64,000 nt of DNA from Pedobacter changchengzhani (GTDB taxonomy: Bacteria; Bacteroidota; Bacteroidia; Sphingobacteriales; Sphingobacteriaceae), in NCBI RefSeq assembly GCF_004354365.1, contig NZ_SJCY01000006.1, positions 141,127-205,126 on the forward strand, written 5' to 3'. Positions 36,845-45,621 of this stretch are shown here, piece by piece (the first letter of the stretch is position 1; the number at the start of each line of letters is the position of its first letter). The position numbers were made by a program, and so were the translations under genes. The notes under the pieces are model-generated. The model searched no databases. It worked only from the letters and a program-made list of their open reading frames with translations, and had not been told where the DNA came from.

Positions 36845-37138
36845 CAACTAAAAAACGAATGGGCGCTATATTTAAATAGACTAAATAATCGTCCAGATAA
36901 GTTATGGAGAAATCCAAGCATTTTAAAACAAGGGAAAACATTCGGAAATATTTTTGCAAAATCAGGGAGGATACTGGAAGTCGCTGGAAAAATTATGGAT
37001 AAAGTTGGCACAGTTATGATATACTACGACATTTTAAGTAGTGGCTCTCCCAGTTTAATTACTAAAGATGCAATTCAAGAATCCACCATCGACCAAATAT
37101 CTAGATTATGCCAAAAAACTCGACCATACAACCTTTAA
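36845..37138 (+). pseudogene. orphan C-terminal protein fragment, toxin-tail-like
   Basis: An open frame of ~97 codons runs from a TGA at 36842-36844 to the TAA at 37136-37138 with no start codon near its beginning. It reads as normal protein, for example KNEWALYLNRLNNRPDKLWR and AGKIMDKVGTVMIYYDILSS. It therefore looks like the severed C-terminus of a larger protein. The Gly/Lys-rich hydrophobic stretch and the overlap of its end with a small membrane-protein gene recall the toxin tip and immunity gene of Rhs or other polymorphic toxins. This assignment is inference; the fragment itself is not a recognised domain. Confidence 0.5.
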
Positions 37139-37620
37139 AATTTAAGTCTATTGTGCCAGTAAGCAATATTTTTTTCTTTGTAACTCCACTTTTTTTCTTG
37201 TTAACAATTTACTTATACAGGGAGATCAACATTACTGCTCTTTTATTTAATTTTTTATTGGGAATAGCTATTTTTTATGTAATGTTTGCACGTTTCGGTT
37301 GTAATGTACTAATCAAAAATAACGAAATGAGCATAATTTATTTTATGCCGTGGCGAAAAAAAATGGAAGTGAACCTCAATAATTATAAATGCTTGAGTTA
37401 TGGAAGAAGTTTCTATTCTCTTTCGTTAAACAACAGGCTTGGATATTTTTCGCTGTTTAGGATTTGTTATGATGTCCTTATCTTAACTAATGATGAAAAA
37501 AAAATAGAAATTAAAATAAACACTATGATGTTTGGCTTTATGAAGATGATTTCGTTTCTAAAAAATAAGATAGGACTAAAAGAAACAAAACCAAGTATCT
37601 CAAAAGAAATTATTTGGTGA
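37108..37620 (+). CDS. small membrane protein, possible immunity protein
   Basis: This 170-aa protein has two adjacent transmembrane helices (about 18-40 and 45-66), followed by a ~100-residue beta-rich soluble part (VLIKNNEMSIIYFMPWRKK onward) that could be a bacterial PH-like domain. The family is not recognised. The ATG lies 31 bp inside the end of the upstream fragment in another frame, an arrangement typical of toxin-immunity pairs. A different explanation is that it is an unrelated hypothetical gene. Spacing to kdsA is 122 bp. Confidence 0.6.
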   Translation: MPKNSTIQPLKFKSIVPVSNIFFFVTPLFFLLTIYLYREINITALLFNFLLGIAIFYVMFARFGCNVLIKNNEMSIIYFMPWRKKMEVNLNNYKCLSYGRSFYSLSLNNRLGYFSLFRICYDVLILTNDEKKIEIKINTMMFGFMKMISFLKNKIGLKETKPSISKEIIW

Positions 37621-37742
37621 TGATATCCGCTGCCCAACAAAAGAAAGTAGGTTACTGAAAGCTGTTTGCTGTTGAAAAAAAAGATAAAACTCTATTGTTA
37701 TTAGTAGGGAATAGACCATATAAAATTTACAAGAATCAAATT

Positions 37743-38552
37743 ATGTTCAAATTAGAAAACTTTAAAAATACCGATTCGGGAAATTTCTTTTTAATGGCTG
37801 GTCCTTGTGCCATCGAAAGTGAAGAAATGGCTTTTAGAATTGCAGAAAAAATTGTTGGCATAACTACTAAATTGAAAATTCCATATATTTTTAAAGGTTC
37901 ATATCGCAAGGCGAATAGGAGTAAAGGAAGCTCTTTTACTGGTATTGGTGATGAAAAAGCTTTAAAAATTTTAGAAAAAGTTGGCCGTGAATTTGGTGTG
38001 CCAACTGTAACTGATATACATGAAAGTAAGGAAGCCGCAATGGCTGCAGCTTATGTTGATGTGTTACAAATTCCAGCTTTTTTATGCAGACAGACGGATT
38101 TGTTAATTGCGGCAGCAGAAACGGGAAAAGTGGTTAATGTAAAAAAGGGTCAGTTTCTTTCTGCCGGATCAATGAAATTTGCTGTCGAAAAAATTAAGGA
38201 AGCCGGAAATGATAAAGTAATTTTAACCGACAGAGGCAACACTTTTGGTTACCAAGATTTAATAGTTGATTATAGGGGTTTGCCTGAAATGCAAAGTTTT
38301 GGTGTGCCAGTGGTGATGGATTGCACACACTCGCTTCAACAACCAAACCAAAGTAGTGGCGTAACCGGAGGAAAACCAGCATTAATTTTAACCATCGCGA
38401 AAGCGGCAATTGCCGTTGGTGCCGATGGTTTATTTATCGAAACGCATCCCGATCCAAAAAATGCAAAATCAGATGGCGCCAACATGCTACATTTAGATTT
38501 GCTCGAAGAAACGTTGGAGAAATTGATCAGAATTAGACAAGCAATTTTATAA
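37743..38552 (+). CDS. kdsA: 3-deoxy-8-phosphooctulonate (Kdo8P) synthase
   Basis: This 269-aa enzyme condenses arabinose-5-phosphate with phosphoenolpyruvate to Kdo-8-phosphate for lipopolysaccharide. The start is set at ATG 37743 (MFKLENF). An upstream in-frame TTG at 37695 would add 16 unusual residues. The TIM-barrel motifs are present: FLMAGPCAIES, IFKGSYRKANRSKGSS, a TDIHE loop, ILTDRGNTFGY and GLFIETHPDP. A Cys precedes AIES as in metal-dependent forms (GPCAIE). The next gene begins directly after the stop. Confidence 0.95.
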   Translation: MFKLENFKNTDSGNFFLMAGPCAIESEEMAFRIAEKIVGITTKLKIPYIFKGSYRKANRSKGSSFTGIGDEKALKILEKVGREFGVPTVTDIHESKEAAMAAAYVDVLQIPAFLCRQTDLLIAAAETGKVVNVKKGQFLSAGSMKFAVEKIKEAGNDKVILTDRGNTFGYQDLIVDYRGLPEMQSFGVPVVMDCTHSLQQPNQSSGVTGGKPALILTIAKAAIAVGADGLFIETHPDPKNAKSDGANMLHLDLLEETLEKLIRIRQAIL

Positions 38553-39272
38553 ATGAGCGATAAAAAGAACGTATTTCTGACTGCAGAATGGCGAAAACTC
38601 GCACTTGCGCAATATGCTGTGGAAAAAGAAATTCTTTTAAAGTATTTGCCTCCTCATACAGAATTAGATGATTGGCAGGGAAAATACTACGTTAGCTTAG
38701 TTGGTTTTATGTTTCTTGATGTAAAACTTATGGGCATTAGCATTCCCTTCCACACCAATTTTGAAGAAGTAAATCTTCGTTTTTATGTTAAATATAAAGA
38801 AGAAGGTATTTGGAAAAGAGGTGCTGTTTTTATAAGTGAAATTGTGCCCTTGCCTGCCATCACTTTTGTAGCCAATACAATTTACAAAGAAAAGTACCAA
38901 ACCTTACCCATGAAACATGTTTGGAATAAGAATGCTGAAGAGTTGATCGTTGAATATTTGTGGAAAAATTCAAGGTGGAATAAATTTGCAATTACATCTT
39001 CCCCACAAATTGAACCAATGGCGCTAGGAAGTGAAGAAGAGTTTATTACCGAGCACTACTGGGGTTATACCAAAATTGGACCTAATAAAACATCAGAATA
39101 TGGGGTTGAACACCCACGTTGGGAAGTTTACCCGGTTAAAGAATATACAATTGATCTTGATTTTGGCGAAAACTATGGAAAGGATTTCGAATTTTTAAAC
39201 AACAGGAAACCAGATTCAGTATTTTTAGCCGAAGGTTCAGAAATTCGGGTAATGAAAGGTAAGAAGTTTTAA
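38553..39272 (+). CDS. DUF2071 (YqjF-like) family protein
   Basis: This 239-aa protein belongs to the DUF2071/COG3361 family. Signs are the N-terminal WRKLALAQYAVEKEILLKYLPPHTELD region, the YVSLVGFMFLDVKLMGISIPFH stretch (read here as two pieces) and an FYVKYKEEG strand. The fold is related to acetoacetate decarboxylase-like barrels, but no catalytic residue can be assigned. Bacillus YqjF is linked to multidrug or stress phenotypes only loosely. Its ATG follows the kdsA stop with no gap, so it is translated from the same message. Confidence 0.85.
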   Translation: MSDKKNVFLTAEWRKLALAQYAVEKEILLKYLPPHTELDDWQGKYYVSLVGFMFLDVKLMGISIPFHTNFEEVNLRFYVKYKEEGIWKRGAVFISEIVPLPAITFVANTIYKEKYQTLPMKHVWNKNAEELIVEYLWKNSRWNKFAITSSPQIEPMALGSEEEFITEHYWGYTKIGPNKTSEYGVEHPRWEVYPVKEYTIDLDFGENYGKDFEFLNNRKPDSVFLAEGSEIRVMKGKKF

Positions 39273-39352
39273 AATACAATACCAAAATTTTACCCACAAT
39301 GGTACAGGAATCTCAAAGTAAACTATAATAAAAAACGATATAATGCAGGTAA

Positions 39353-39769
39353 TTAAATCCTATGATTATCTGCACGCCAATTTTTAACCGATTTTTTAAT
39401 ATCATCAGCCGAAAGTTTTTCTGTAATTGCGCGTTGCACCAACAACAAATACTCTTCATCGCTTGCGAAACGTAAAGCTAAAATTTGGCTCATCGTCATT
39501 TCATTCGGAAACGATTTACCTGCCATAATAAAATATCTTAATTTTTCTTCGGCTCTTGCTGCTCTGTCTTGTGCTTTTAAAGCATACGTCCGTGCAAAAT
39601 AGGTTGCAAATAAAATTAAAATAAAAGCAACAGCTAATAAACCAGTTATCATGCTAGGGTTTTGGAAAAAAGTAACAATCGAAGTAATGATACCAATTAA
39701 AATTATTGGCATAGTTATAAAATGAAATGTTTTATGAAAGCGTTTGTGGTTTAAATAGTTTTGAGTCAT
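39353..39769 (-). CDS. DUF6526 family membrane protein
   Basis: This 138-aa protein has two predicted transmembrane helices (about 17-34 and 40-60), followed by a soluble helical tail with RAARAEEKLRYFIMAGKSFP and a LRFASDEEYLLLVQRA segment, which I recognise as DUF6526, common in Bacteroidota. The role is unknown. It lies 7 bp after the OmpA/PD40 gene in the same orientation, suggesting an envelope-related operon. Confidence 0.8.
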   Translation of the reverse strand: MTQNYLNHKRFHKTFHFITMPIILIGIITSIVTFFQNPSMITGLLAVAFILILFATYFARTYALKAQDRAARAEEKLRYFIMAGKSFPNEMTMSQILALRFASDEEYLLLVQRAITEKLSADDIKKSVKNWRADNHRI

Positions 39770-39776
39770 ATTATTT

Positions 39777-41663
39777 TTAAATTTTTGTTATGATAAATGA
39801 TGTTCTGCGGTTAATTTTTCTTCCTAATTCAGTTAAATTATCAGCAACCGGCTTGCTTGCACCAAAGCCTTTAAAGGTAAGTCTTTTTGCGTCAACATCG
39901 TTTTTAATTAAATAATTATAAACTGCATTGGCTCTATTGAACGATAATTTTTCATTCAGTTTATCATCCCCAACGTTATCTGTAAAACCTTGAATCTCGA
40001 TATTAACTTTTTCATTCTCATTTAAAAAGTTCACTAAAATATCTAATTCTTTTATTGATGCAGGCAGTAAATTAAACTTGTTGGTATCAAAAAAAATGTT
40101 TTTTAAAGTAACATTTCCACCCGCTTTAATTTTCTCAATGTCCACTTCGATGATGTACGGCTTATTAATGTCGCTCATTTTAACATCATAATTATCCGAG
40201 AAAAATAAATAACCTACCGCACTAATATTAAATAAATAATTACCACCCAAAGGCAAAACGGCTAAAAACTCACCGGTTTTTTCATCCGTATAATCATCAA
40301 AAACGGTTTTATTTGTGTTTAAATCAATCACCTGAACATTACTTTCGATTGTTTTTTTAGAGTCTTTATCCTTTACAATCCCTTTAACGTAAGTAATTTT
40401 TGCTGGCTTTGCCTCATCGGGAATGCCAAAACAATAAATATCCTGACCACCAAAACCTCCTGCTAAGTTAGAAGAGAATAAACCCAAATTACCATCTGCA
40501 CTTACCGCAAGGCCACTCTCATTTTCGAAAGAATTAATCGGAAAACCAATATTTACTGGTTTTTGCCAATTTCCACGATCATCTAATCTGCTGAAATAAA
40601 TATCTTTGTTACCAAACCCAGGCCATCCTGCTGATGAAAAATATAATGTTTTACCATCTGCATGGAGAAAAGGTGTATTTTCATCGTAAGCAGTATTAAT
40701 ATTTGGACCTAAGTTTACTGCTTCCCCCCATTTTGCATCATCAGAAATGGTACTTTTCCAAATGTCGTAACCGCCAAATCCGCCTGGCCTGTTGCTCACG
40801 AAGAAAAGTGTTTTTCCATCCGGACTTATCGCTGGTTGCGAATCCCAATATTCGGTATTCACTGGCGCACCAACATTGTAAGGATCTCCCCATTCTTCGC
40901 CCTCTTTACGCGAAACATAAATATCACAACGGCCTAATCCATCCGGACGATTGCAACCCGTAAAGAATAAGTATTTTCCATCAGGAGAAATAGTTTGCGC
41001 ACCTTCGTTATACCTAACCGTATTTATTTTACCCAATAAAGGTGTGGCTAAAGTCCATTCATTGTTTTTAAATTTCGAAGTCCAAAAATCTTCGTTGCTA
41101 TTTATTTGTCGCGTAAAGATTAACGTTTCTCCATCGGCAGTTAAAGCAGGAAAATATTCAGAATCGGATGTGTTGATATGCTCACCCAAATTTTTAGGCG
41201 TATATTTAACGGGTTTCTTTATCGATTCAGCAGCAAAATCGCAGTCTAAAATATATTTTTTTGTTTGCTTTGTTTTCTCTACAGAAGAATCTAAAATCAA
41301 AAATTGTTCGAAATCTTGCTTTGCTTTTAAAAAATCAGTCGTGGCAAATTCCATTTCAGCCAGATAATAATAAATATCTGAATGTACATTTTTACTGATT
41401 GAGATGGTTTTAAAATAGTATTCTTTAGCTTTTTGATAGTCTTTTTGAGCCCGATAGATGTGCCCTAAAGATATTAAGGCAAGTTGAAAATCAGGATCTA
41501 ATTGTACAGCATCAATTAAAAGTGGTAAAGCATTTGCATAATCTTGCTGTTGAACATACGGAAAGGCTTTTTCGTATTGACTTTGTGCTTTTTTGCTCGA
41601 AGAGTTTTGAGCAAAGCTATAAACACAAATCAAGTTAAAAAATAAGAGCATCCAATATTTCAT
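39777..41663 (-). CDS. OmpA-family protein with TPR and PD40 repeats
   Basis: This 628-aa envelope protein is built as: signal peptide (about 1-18, ending SFAQ), TPR repeats (25-130), a set of WD40-like PD40 beta-propeller repeats (about 165-415, e.g. ISPDGKYLFFTGC), a carboxypeptidase-regulatory-like beta domain (about 425-515), and a C-terminal OmpA/MotB domain (520-628) with a peptidoglycan-binding core (GFTDNVGDD...NRANAVYNYL). It should link the outer membrane to peptidoglycan. This layout is frequent in Bacteroidota, including proteins around the type IX secretion and gliding machinery such as PorE, but the domain order alone does not prove that role. Confidence 0.9.
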   Translation of the reverse strand: MKYWMLLFFNLICVYSFAQNSSSKKAQSQYEKAFPYVQQQDYANALPLLIDAVQLDPDFQLALISLGHIYRAQKDYQKAKEYYFKTISISKNVHSDIYYYLAEMEFATTDFLKAKQDFEQFLILDSSVEKTKQTKKYILDCDFAAESIKKPVKYTPKNLGEHINTSDSEYFPALTADGETLIFTRQINSNEDFWTSKFKNNEWTLATPLLGKINTVRYNEGAQTISPDGKYLFFTGCNRPDGLGRCDIYVSRKEGEEWGDPYNVGAPVNTEYWDSQPAISPDGKTLFFVSNRPGGFGGYDIWKSTISDDAKWGEAVNLGPNINTAYDENTPFLHADGKTLYFSSAGWPGFGNKDIYFSRLDDRGNWQKPVNIGFPINSFENESGLAVSADGNLGLFSSNLAGGFGGQDIYCFGIPDEAKPAKITYVKGIVKDKDSKKTIESNVQVIDLNTNKTVFDDYTDEKTGEFLAVLPLGGNYLFNISAVGYLFFSDNYDVKMSDINKPYIIEVDIEKIKAGGNVTLKNIFFDTNKFNLLPASIKELDILVNFLNENEKVNIEIQGFTDNVGDDKLNEKLSFNRANAVYNYLIKNDVDAKRLTFKGFGASKPVADNLTELGRKINRRTSFIITKI

Positions 41664-41698
41664 AACAATTACATTTGGTTACAACTAATTTAAACTAA

Positions 41699-42322
41699 TT
41701 ATGGAATATTAAGGAATTTATGCGTTTGTAAAGAAATTTCCCACTTTGGGTTTGCCATTACATACTCGATAATTAGGGGTGTTATCTCTTTTGATTTTGA
41801 CCATTCTGGCTGAAGATATAGCTTGCAAGTTGGCGAAACCATTGCGGCATATTCTTCGGCCCACTTAAAATCACTTTTATTAAAAACAATAACTTTTAAT
41901 TCATGTGCAAAGGGCGTAATATCTGGCCGTGGTGCTTTAAACTTTTTTGGAGATAAACAAATCCAATCCCAATCGCCAGACAGCGGATATGCGCCAGAGG
42001 TTTCTATAAAAGTTAAAATTCCTTTTTCCTTAAGCTTCTTTGTTAAATAATCTAAATTATAAATTAAAGGTTCGCCACCTGTAATTACCACCGCTTTACC
42101 CGGAAATTTATCTGCATTTTCTACAATTACATCCGAAGAAGTTAGTGGATGCATTTCTGCGTCCCAGCTTTCCTTTACATCACACCAATGACAACCTACA
42201 TCGCAACCGCCAAGTCTAATAAAATAGGCAGCTTTGCCTGTATTAAATCCTTCGCCCTGTATGGTATAAAATTCTTCCATTAAAGGAAGCAGTGTGCCGT
42301 TTTCTGGTATTTCTTGTTTCAT
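41699..42322 (-). CDS. queE: 7-carboxy-7-deazaguanine synthase
   Basis: This 207-aa radical-SAM enzyme forms the 7-deazapurine core on the path to queuosine tRNA modification. The N-terminal TIQGEGFNTG motif and the iron-sulfur site GGCDVGCHWCD (C40, C44, C47; CxxxCxxC) identify it. The spacing is the normal radical-SAM type. TGGEPL follows as the SAM-binding motif. No other queuosine gene is adjacent. It lies 35 bp before the OmpA/PD40 gene in the same orientation. Confidence 0.93.
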   Translation of the reverse strand: MKQEIPENGTLLPLMEEFYTIQGEGFNTGKAAYFIRLGGCDVGCHWCDVKESWDAEMHPLTSSDVIVENADKFPGKAVVITGGEPLIYNLDYLTKKLKEKGILTFIETSGAYPLSGDWDWICLSPKKFKAPRPDITPFAHELKVIVFNKSDFKWAEEYAAMVSPTCKLYLQPEWSKSKEITPLIIEYVMANPKWEISLQTHKFLNIP

Positions 42323-42430
42323 TTTTGAGGTTGCAAATATCCTAAAAAAATATGGTGTAGTTGTTCTAACTTTAAAATATAAATGTAAAGATGAAATACG
42401 GCTGATATTTATTTGATTAATTTAGCAATT

Positions 42431-42766
42431 ATGAAATGGAGTAAAGTGCTAAACAGCGTACAAATTCCCGCAATTGGCGATATTAAAACTGCTGAGATTG
42501 CGGGTAAACAAATTTGTATTATAAATGATGAAGGAAAAATTATAGCCACTCAATCTACTTGCCCGCATGCTGGTGGACATTTTAGCGGTGGCTGGTGCAA
42601 AAACGGACATCTAATTTGCCCCGTGCATAGATGGGAATATGATTTAAAAACTGGAAGAGGAGCCGAAGGTCAGGGCGATTATATAGATATTTATGCAACC
42701 GAAATTCGAGAAGATGGATTGTATATTGGATTTGAAGAAAGCTGGTGGAGTAAGTTGTGGGGGTAA
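42431..42766 (+). CDS. Rieske [2Fe-2S] ferredoxin-like protein
   Basis: This 111-aa single-domain Rieske protein has the two cluster motifs CPHAGGHF (C44, H46) and CPVHRWEYDL (C63, H66). The start is ATG 42431 (MKWSKVLNS); an earlier TTG at 42413 would add only six residues. It resembles the small subunit NirD or free Rieske ferredoxins that feed oxygenases or nitrite reductases. No oxygenase or nirB gene is near, so the electron partner is unknown. Confidence 0.88.
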   Translation: MKWSKVLNSVQIPAIGDIKTAEIAGKQICIINDEGKIIATQSTCPHAGGHFSGGWCKNGHLICPVHRWEYDLKTGRGAEGQGDYIDIYATEIREDGLYIGFEESWWSKLWG

Positions 42767-42884
42767 AATAGTTCAGAAAAAAATATTGGGGGCGTTTTAA
42801 CACGCTGTCCGCTTTATCTTTTTGGCAGAAAAAGCCAAAAAGGATGCCGCTTCCATCGTTAACGCACATATTAGCTAACGTAAA

Positions 42885-43307
42885 TTAATTCAATAAATAT
42901 TTTTTAAAAAACTCCTTACAATTTAAAACCTCAATATCCGAAAAGTAGAAATCTTCAATATCTTCGGTAATAATGCATTTACAATTTTGCTGCTTTGCTG
43001 CGTAATATTCAAGTCCATCTTCAAAATCGTGTATTTTCTTATTCAATAAGGTATCAGCAACACCTTTTGAAGAATTTTCTGCAATTTTAATATGCTGGCA
43101 AATTAAATCTATCTTTTGTTTAGCAAGTGCTGAACTATGTTTTTTTTCGGCAAAATAAAAGGCAATAGCCAGACAAAGAGGAGAGGTATAAACCTCAAAT
43201 TTTGGGTGCGAAGCTAGACTTAAAATCCGAGAGGAATACGTGAATAGCGGATATTCTTTATTTAATACAGAAACCAACACATTGGCATCTAAAAATATGC
43301 TTATCAT
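42885..43307 (-). CDS. PIN-domain toxin
   Basis: This 140-aa protein is a PIN-domain ribonuclease-like protein. The N-terminal IFLDANVLVSVL gives the first catalytic Asp (D7), a Glu-rich middle follows, and CIITEDIEDF near residue 115 carries later acidic residues of the site. Order and size fit VapC-type toxins that cleave RNA. It lies 3 bp after the DUF6364 gene in the same orientation, in the normal antitoxin-toxin order. Confidence 0.85.
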   Translation of the reverse strand: MISIFLDANVLVSVLNKEYPLFTYSSRILSLASHPKFEVYTSPLCLAIAFYFAEKKHSSALAKQKIDLICQHIKIAENSSKGVADTLLNKKIHDFEDGLEYYAAKQQNCKCIITEDIEDFYFSDIEVLNCKEFFKKYLLN

Positions 43308-43310
43308 CGA

Positions 43311-43571
43311 TTATTTTTTAGATGCGAAAAATTCATCCTTTGACGATTTACGTGAAGTTTTAGCTGATTTTTTATATTCAATTTCGCCTTCAGCAACCAT
43401 GTTTACCCAATCGGTAATCGGGTAATCTTCTAACGATTTATATTCGGTAGCCGTAACTTGCGTTAGTAAGTGTTCTATCAACCGAGATAGGCTAATATTG
43501 TTATCAGACGCGTATTTTTTCGCCCTAGTAACAATATCTTGGTTGAAACTTAAAGTGAGTTTTGCGTCCAT
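43311..43571 (-). CDS. DUF6364-type antitoxin
   Basis: This 86-aa protein begins MDAKLTLSFNQDIVTRAKKY and has SDNNISLSRLIEHLL, which fits a ribbon-helix-helix DNA-binding domain of the DUF6364 type, an antitoxin family paired with PIN toxins. The C-terminal Lys/Ser-rich tail would bind and block the toxin. It is expected to repress its own promoter in the ~215-bp region upstream, but no operator was identified. Confidence 0.85.
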   Translation of the reverse strand: MDAKLTLSFNQDIVTRAKKYASDNNISLSRLIEHLLTQVTATEYKSLEDYPITDWVNMVAEGEIEYKKSAKTSRKSSKDEFFASKK

Positions 43572-43729
43572 AGCTATTTTAATTTATAACCAAAGATACA
43601 TGAATTACGTGTAATAAAAAAATATTTTACGTACAAAATTGAGTAGTGAGAAATAAATTTAATTTTGAGTATTAAGGATAAACGAGCAAAGAACAACGAT
43701 ACAAGGGCAAAACATTCTATATTTTTTAT

Positions 43730-43790
43730 TTTAGGCTTTAGGCTTTAGTCTTTAGTCTTTCTGCTTTGGTCTTTAATCTTTACGCTTTAA
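43730..43790. repeat. heptanucleotide repeat (TAAAGNC)n
   Basis: Read on the minus strand, about nine 7-bp units of the form TAAAG(A/C)C follow the folD stop with small variations. The remaining ~160 bp up to the antitoxin gene hold AT-rich sequence in which nothing further is seen. Confidence 0.7.
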
Positions 43791-44668
43791 GAATAAATTT
43801 CTTTCCTTGCCGATGCCAATGTATTTTTCAATAAGCCCACAATTGTCATTAAACCAACTCCACCAGGAACAGGCGTAATAAACGAAGATTTCGGAGCTAC
43901 ATTTTCAAAATCTACATCGCCGAAAAGTTTAAAACCAGATTTTGTTTCTGTAGAAGTTTCTCGGTTTATACCCACATCAATTATAATTGCACCAGTTTTT
44001 ACCATATCGGCAGTCACAAAATTCTTTTTACCAATAGCCGCAATAATAATATCGGCTTGTAAAATTTGAGTTTTTAAATCTTTAGTACGAGAATGGGTTA
44101 GTGTAACCGTACAATTGCCAGGATTTGTATTGCGGGCCATTAAAATACTCATCGGGCTACCCACAATATTGCTTCTACCTACTACAACACAGTGCATGCC
44201 GGTAGTATCAATATTATATTCTTGCAACATCAACAAAATACCATAAGGTGTGGCGGGAATAAAGCAGGGCAGATTACGCATCATCCTACCCAGGTTTACA
44301 GGGTGAAAACCATCTACATCTTTTCGGTAATCAATTTTTTCCGTTACTTTTTCAGGATCGATATGTTTTGGTAAAGGCAGTTGCACAATTAAACCGTCAA
44401 CACCGGCGTCTTGATTAATTTCTTCAATTTTGGCTAATAATGCTGCTTCAGTTACCGAATTATCATATCTATAAAGCGAAGATTTAAACCCAACCTTTTC
44501 GCAGTTTTTCATTTTACTTGCAACATAAGTTTCGCTTCCACCGTCGTTGCCAACTAAAATAGCCACTAAATGAGGCTTTCTTCCGCTTTTGGCCAAAAAT
44601 TCTGCAGCTTCTTCGGCTATTTGAAGTTTAATTTTTTCTGAGGTCGATTTTCCGTCTAACAGTTGCAT
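43787..44668 (-). CDS. folD: methylenetetrahydrofolate dehydrogenase/cyclohydrolase
   Basis: This 293-aa bifunctional enzyme converts 5,10-methylene-THF to 10-formyl-THF. The catalytic Lys lies in the YVASKMKNC motif (about 49-57), the folate site in [17 protein letters not shown] follows, and the NADP site is [11 protein letters not shown]. The C-terminal [10 protein letters not shown] loop is complete. It follows the glycosyltransferase gene by 20 bp. Confidence 0.97.
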   Translation of the reverse strand: MQLLDGKSTSEKIKLQIAEEAAEFLAKSGRKPHLVAILVGNDGGSETYVASKMKNCEKVGFKSSLYRYDNSVTEAALLAKIEEINQDAGVDGLIVQLPLPKHIDPEKVTEKIDYRKDVDGFHPVNLGRMMRNLPCFIPATPYGILLMLQEYNIDTTGMHCVVVGRSNIVGSPMSILMARNTNPGNCTVTLTHSRTKDLKTQILQADIIIAAIGKKNFVTADMVKTGAIIIDVGINRETSTETKSGFKLFGDVDFENVAPKSSFITPVPGGVGLMTIVGLLKNTLASARKEIYS

Positions 44669-44688
44669 ATTCTAATCTTTTGTAAGTT

Positions 44689-45621
44689 TTAAATCACAAA
44701 TTTATATAATTCTTTTTCCGAAAAGTTTTCTTCGGGTAATAAGTTTGGGTTTTGTTTTGCGATGCCAATTTTTTGGTTAACGTTTAACAACATTGTTAAA
44801 GGTTTATTGCCATAAAACGCTGCCCACTGGCTAAACGTACTTGGTGGGCCAATAATTGCATCGCATTTTGCTAACAAATATAAATCGATAATAAAATGTC
44901 GGGGTTCAACTATTACATCCAAACCCGCAAATTTATCAATTTCAACCATATCATTACTTGTAATCAAAAATACGCAAGTTTTTCCAATTGCCGAATATTC
45001 ACTTTTTAGGGCGTGCATCCAGCTTGCGTAATTTTCATCAGTAAAAAACCATTTTCCGTTTGCAAACTCTTTGTAATCGCCACGGCGAATATGAACTCCA
45101 ATTACAACATCTGCCTTTATTTTTACCTCGTTAGCAATGCGATTAATTTCAGTTTGATATGGTTTTACTGGCGTAAAAAATTTACAAATCGTTTCACGGT
45201 GTTTACGTAGGTTTTGCAAATCTCTAAACATCCAACCTTGGGCTAAAATAACCTTATTTTGTGCGTCGGCTACAAAGTTGGAGTCGTTTAAATCAAATAT
45301 CTTTTGTGTAATATCGTTACTAAAATTGGTATGGTAAAATTTTTTCAGCGTTGGCGTTTTACCAAATCTTCGGTGTGTAAAAGTAAACCAATTTTTAAAA
45401 ACATTACTGTAAAGGTGATCTAACTTATAAGAAAAAGAGCGCTTAATCGTTATTGGATATCCATCAAAATAGTTATGGTCAGTTGCTTCAAAATACGATT
45501 TATACTTGTAAAACCCAATGTTTACCAGCTTGTATTTGTAGGTTAAACTATTGGCAATAAAACTCGAAAAGCCAAATAACCTATTGCATAACTGCGAACT
45601 CTGACTATTAATGATGACCAT
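44689..45621 (-). CDS. GT11-like fucosyltransferase family protein
   Basis: This 310-aa protein resembles alpha-1,2-fucosyltransferase-type (GT11) or related GT-B glycosyltransferases. VVIGVHIRRGDYKE near residue 172-185 is the donor-site motif shared by fucosyltransferases, and GPPSTFSQWAAFYGNKP near 258-274 matches the C-terminal SSFSWWAA-like signature. No signal peptide is seen. A link with GDP-mannose made by the nearby manC is possible, since GDP-fucose derives from it. It starts directly after the lepA stop, an unusual partner for a translation factor. Confidence 0.7.
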   Translation of the reverse strand: MVIINSQSSQLCNRLFGFSSFIANSLTYKYKLVNIGFYKYKSYFEATDHNYFDGYPITIKRSFSYKLDHLYSNVFKNWFTFTHRRFGKTPTLKKFYHTNFSNDITQKIFDLNDSNFVADAQNKVILAQGWMFRDLQNLRKHRETICKFFTPVKPYQTEINRIANEVKIKADVVIGVHIRRGDYKEFANGKWFFTDENYASWMHALKSEYSAIGKTCVFLITSNDMVEIDKFAGLDVIVEPRHFIIDLYLLAKCDAIIGPPSTFSQWAAFYGNKPLTMLLNVNQKIGIAKQNPNLLPEENFSEKELYKFVI

